Origin: Candidatus Accumulibacter sp. ACC003
GTDB lineage: Bacteria; Pseudomonadota; Gammaproteobacteria; Burkholderiales; Rhodocyclaceae
DNA: 64,000 bases
Assembly (NCBI RefSeq): GCF_907163085.1
Contig: NZ_CAJQTX010000004.1
Span: 452,956-516,955 of the forward strand
Direction of reading: 5' to 3'
Positions within the stretch are counted from its first letter, which is position 1; every line of letters starts with the position of its first letter. A program made the position numbers and the translations under genes. This document shows, in pieces, positions 61,271-64,000 of the stretch. The notes under the pieces are model-generated. The model was not told the DNA's origin and ran no database searches. It was given only the letters and a program-made list of their open reading frames with translations.

Positions 61271-61372
61271 AACGGCGCCCGCCTGCACTCGAAACTCGGT
61301 TAACTGCCGCTGAATGTCCATGACCATCAAATGGCAGAAAAACGCCCTATCCCGGCGTCGTGGTGTTGGTGT

Positions 61373-62806
61373 TCAAAATGCCAGCTGCAGCCGTGCGCCG
61401 GCGACTGTGGAGTCTGGCAGCGAAAGACCCGGATTGAAGATGCGCTGGACCACTGGCTGCACGATCACGCCGCGGGCGAGCTGCGCCTGGTAGCTTATTT
61501 CGACAACGGTTTCAGCGGTCGACGACAGCGCTGAGCCAAGATCGGCGGTCAACAGTTCGCGGCCTTGCGGACCGACGTGCGCGCGCGTCGCGGCGATGCC
61601 GAACACGTCGTCTTCGCGGCCGGCGAACACCCCCTGCCAGGCAATACCGGCACTGACCGAATAATCGATGTTGTTGGTCTTGCCGTCCGTGATGCCGTAG
61701 CGAATGAAGCCGGTCAGGTTGCGCTTGGAACCGGGCACCCGATAGAGGGTCTGTTCGCCAAGAACATAGGCGCCCCAGTGCGTCGTCGTCTGCGCATCGC
61801 CGGCCGCATCGACGGCCACCAGTTCCGGGAACTGCGGGGCAAAACGCCAGGCACCAAGCGCCAGCTTGCTGGTGCTTTGAAAGTCATCCGCGGCATCGCC
61901 CACGGTGGTCGCCGGCGCTGTCTCGCCGAACACGCCGAGTTCTATCGGACGCAGACCGACTTCGCCGATGACCATGCTACCGATGCCCTGTTGCCAGCTG
62001 ATGTTAGGGCCAGCGGTCGCTGCGCGATCGCTCGGCAGCGCACGTGTGACGGCCAGCATCGCGTACCAGGCGGGGTCGGGATCAACGCGCAGGCGCGCCC
62101 CCCAGCTGCTGGTCGGATAGATCGACGGTCCGGCCAGGGTGCCGAAATCGCCCGCTTCGGCAGCCATCCCGAATGACGGATGGAGAAAGACGCCTGAGGA
62201 ATTGGTGACGTAGAACTCGGAGTCGATAGGGTAGAGGCCAAGCCGCAGCGAAGCCTTGTCGTCAAGGAAGGATTGCTGCAGCCAGGCCCGGAAAATGCCG
62301 CTGCGGTTGACCGGCGCTTCGATGTTGTCCACGCCCATCAGGCTGCCGACATAGTTCAGGTTAACGCGCTTGCCGCTGTTGCTGATCAGCTGCAGGTAGG
62401 CCGATCCGCCCTGCCAGCCGAGCAGCCTCTCGCCGTCAAGCTGCAGGATCACGTCGACGTGGCCCATGTAGCCGCCACCGCGTTTTAACCCACCGCTGTT
62501 GTTGCGCAGGTAGTCAGCCGTATAGAGGAGTTCGAGCTCAATGCCGGCGTCGTACAGGCGCTGACGTGCGCCGCCCCAATCGCCGCTGAGGGTGCTTTCC
62601 GACCAGTTTGGCGCGACGCGGTCTGCTCTCTCGGCGGCGGTGGCCTCGCGCGCTGGTCCGCCGTCGCCTTCCCGGGGTTCTTCTGTCCCCCCGAACACCG
62701 CCGGGTCATGCGCTGCGGCCGCTTGCGCTGCCGAAACTTGCGCGAAAAGAACAGCGATGAGCAACGCGCTGTGCGCGGCTCCGAATGTGTGCCTGGCAAT
62801 GTACAT
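61373..62806 (-). CDS. OprB-type carbohydrate-selective porin
   Basis: The 477-residue outer-membrane protein has a signal peptide (MYIARHTFGAAHSALLIAVL to SAAQAAAA). It begins like OprB with WSESTLSGDWGGARQRLYDAGIELELLYTADY and ends in phenylalanine (AGARLQLAF), as beta-barrels do. Amphipathic strands alternate through the body, for example GYMGHVDVILQLDG and SWGARLRVDPDPAWYAMLAV. It probably forms a 16-stranded pore for sugars or small organic solutes. It is a single gene with its promoter in the 134 bp before the right-edge mobile gene. Confidence 0.9.
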   Translation of the reverse strand: MYIARHTFGAAHSALLIAVLFAQVSAAQAAAAHDPAVFGGTEEPREGDGGPAREATAAERADRVAPNWSESTLSGDWGGARQRLYDAGIELELLYTADYLRNNSGGLKRGGGYMGHVDVILQLDGERLLGWQGGSAYLQLISNSGKRVNLNYVGSLMGVDNIEAPVNRSGIFRAWLQQSFLDDKASLRLGLYPIDSEFYVTNSSGVFLHPSFGMAAEAGDFGTLAGPSIYPTSSWGARLRVDPDPAWYAMLAVTRALPSDRAATAGPNISWQQGIGSMVIGEVGLRPIELGVFGETAPATTVGDAADDFQSTSKLALGAWRFAPQFPELVAVDAAGDAQTTTHWGAYVLGEQTLYRVPGSKRNLTGFIRYGITDGKTNNIDYSVSAGIAWQGVFAGREDDVFGIAATRAHVGPQGRELLTADLGSALSSTAETVVEISYQAQLARGVIVQPVVQRIFNPGLSLPDSTVAGARLQLAF

Positions 62807-62940
62807 GTTTCTTCCAAATAAAAGAATGAGCGCCAGTCTCGCGCAACAGGGTGGATTTGTCCTCTCAGGCAACGCACGGGCAATCAAGCAGTTAGTTCTT
62901 CCCCCTGGACATCTGCGCCGGAAGTCCGTATAAATGGCGC

Positions 62941-64000
62941 ATGGAAAGCGTTCTTGGTGCATTGCGTGTTCGCTTGGTGGGCAAGAGCGAAGAGGCTCGC
63001 TATCGGGAGTTGATGGCAGAGCATCACTACCTGGGCGACCTGGCGAAGATCGGGCACACGCTTTGGTACGTGGCCACCTACGGCGAAAAGTGGACGGCCC
63101 TGCTGAGTTTCTCTGCGGCGGCCTGGAAATGCGGCGTTCGTGACCGCTGGATCGGCTGGGACTATCGGCATCAGTACGATCGCTTGGGCCTGGTCGCCAA
63201 CAACAGTCGCTTTCTGATCCTTCCCGATTGGCATTACCCCAATCTCGGCTCCAAGGTGCTCTCGCTGTGCGAGCGACGGGTCGCCGAGGATTGGCAGGCG
63301 CATTTCGGGAAGCCGCTGTTACTGCTGGAGACCTTTGTGGACCCCTCGCGCTTCCAGGGGACCGTCTATCGCGCCGCGAACTGGACGCCTCTGGGGCTGA
63401 CGCAAGGCTTTCGCCGCACCCGAGAAGGCTACAGCGCCCACCCGACGTCGCCCAAAGTTGTCTTTGTTCGCCCCTTGCAGGCGGACGCTCGCGGCCAACT
63501 TTCCCGCTCGATACTCAACCCCCGCTATCGCACAGGAGCGCCCAGGATGATGCTCACCGCCGAACAGATGCGCACGCTTCCCGATTTCTTTGCCGGCATC
63601 GCCTACCCGCGGCGCGCGCAAGGAAGGCGTCACCCCCTTCCTGCCGTTCTGGCCATCGCCACGGCGGCGGTCTTGTGCGGAATGCGGGGCTACAAAGCCA
63701 TCGCCGGGTGGGCCAAAGACCTCACACCGAAAGCACGCGAGCGTTTCCGCTGTCGTCGCGAGAAGGGCGTTTACCGCGTACCCAGCGAGTTCATCATTCG
63801 TGACGTCCTGATCCGTGTCGATCCCATGGCGCTCGATCAAGCGTGTCAGCAGTGGAACAAGGCCTATGCTCAAGACGACCCCAGTCTGGCGGTCGACGGC
63901 AAGACCATGCGCAATGCCCATGACGAGCACGGTCAGCAAGCACACATCATGAGCGTGGTCGGGCATCAGACCGGCGTGTGTCACACCCAAAAAAAGTCGG
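62941..64000 (+). CDS. DUF4338 (DruA-like) domain fused to ISAs1-type transposase, cut by the window edge
   Basis: The frame is open from ATG 62941 to the end of the window (353 residues seen). Residues 1-200 are DUF4338: YRELMAEHHYLGDL, RDRWIGWDYRHQYDRLG, VANNSRFLILPDWHYP and PLLLLETFVDPSRFQGTVYRAANWTPLG. From about residue 205 an ISAs1/H-repeat transposase begins: PDFFAGIAYPRRAQGRRHPL, RGYKAIAGWAKDL and the first catalytic Asp in LAVDGKTMRNA. The remaining DDE residues lie beyond the window. It is probably an insertion sequence with one long gene. Confidence 0.85.
   Translation, partial: MESVLGALRVRLVGKSEEARYRELMAEHHYLGDLAKIGHTLWYVATYGEKWTALLSFSAAAWKCGVRDRWIGWDYRHQYDRLGLVANNSRFLILPDWHYPNLGSKVLSLCERRVAEDWQAHFGKPLLLLETFVDPSRFQGTVYRAANWTPLGLTQGFRRTREGYSAHPTSPKVVFVRPLQADARGQLSRSILNPRYRTGAPRMMLTAEQMRTLPDFFAGIAYPRRAQGRRHPLPAVLAIATAAVLCGMRGYKAIAGWAKDLTPKARERFRCRREKGVYRVPSEFIIRDVLIRVDPMALDQACQQWNKAYAQDDPSLAVDGKTMRNAHDEHGQQAHIMSVVGHQTGVCHTQKKS

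Noticed and set aside
1-64000. CRISPR arrays, tRNA or rRNA genes
   Set aside because: No regularly spaced repeats and no tRNA- or rRNA-like conserved segments were seen on reading both strands. A covariance search would be needed to exclude small RNAs.

Overview
The window is 64 kb of high-GC DNA that is densely coded and has several insertion sequences. Gene content fits a betaproteobacterium of the Rhodocyclales, perhaps a Candidatus Accumulibacter-like polyphosphate and glycogen accumulator. That placement is inferred from glgB and malQ, a TAXI-type TRAP transporter, SYLF-domain proteins, a PhoX remnant and the mobile elements. No marker gene proves it. I found no rRNA, tRNA or CRISPR array.

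Layout. 1-4 kb is a graveyard: an ISAs1-type element sits in a broken small-protein gene between unusually long direct repeats, and an IS4-type element has replaced the middle of an mscS-like channel gene. 4.2-11.4 kb (minus strand) is a complete MoxR / DUF58 / DUF4381 / BatA / BatB / BatC / BatD operon in which every junction is a 4-base ATGA overlap. 12.2-14.4 kb is glgB. 14.5-18 kb is a nitrogen module: a PP2C phosphatase fused to a Ser/Thr kinase, a formate/nitrite-type channel and a divergent cyanase. Two sigma-54-like promoters face outward in the region between the channel and cyanase genes.

18.1-35.9 kb is the most interesting stretch. A MocR-type regulator (GntR helix-turn-helix plus aminotransferase domain) is divergent from a class III aminotransferase. 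Then follow, all on the plus strand, a nitrilase-family amidase, an ATP-grasp ligase, a C45 (penicillin acyltransferase-like) Ntn hydrolase, a 920-residue Orn/Lys/Arg-type decarboxylase, an enoyl-CoA hydratase, an NDP-forming acyl-CoA synthetase, a second enoyl-CoA hydratase and a TAXI TRAP transporter. The promoter in front of the aminotransferase and the one in front of the TRAP receptor share a paired AATTGGTNT repeat and a GTACAGTC element at identical spacing. This suggests one MocR regulon that imports and processes an unknown amine, amide or amino acid.

36-48 kb holds an EAL protein, malQ, two SYLF-domain exported proteins, a MaoC-phosphotransacylase fusion with acetate kinase, a GNAT enzyme, a CPA1 antiporter, a DUF4105 protein and a DUF900 lipoprotein hydrolase. 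48.3-50.8 kb is a DUF4338 (DruA-like) gene overlapping a DDE transposase. 51-57 kb carries a BASS transporter with a rhodanese-tailed CoA-disulfide-reductase-like enzyme, then a Zn/Mn-type ABC uptake operon preceded by a 47-codon hydrophobic ORF. 57-64 kb carries two small DNA-binding-like proteins (one BrnA family), a frameshifted phoX remnant, an ECF sigma factor, alanine dehydrogenase, an IS3 scrap, an OprB-type porin and, running off the right edge, DUF4338 fused to an ISAs1-type transposase.
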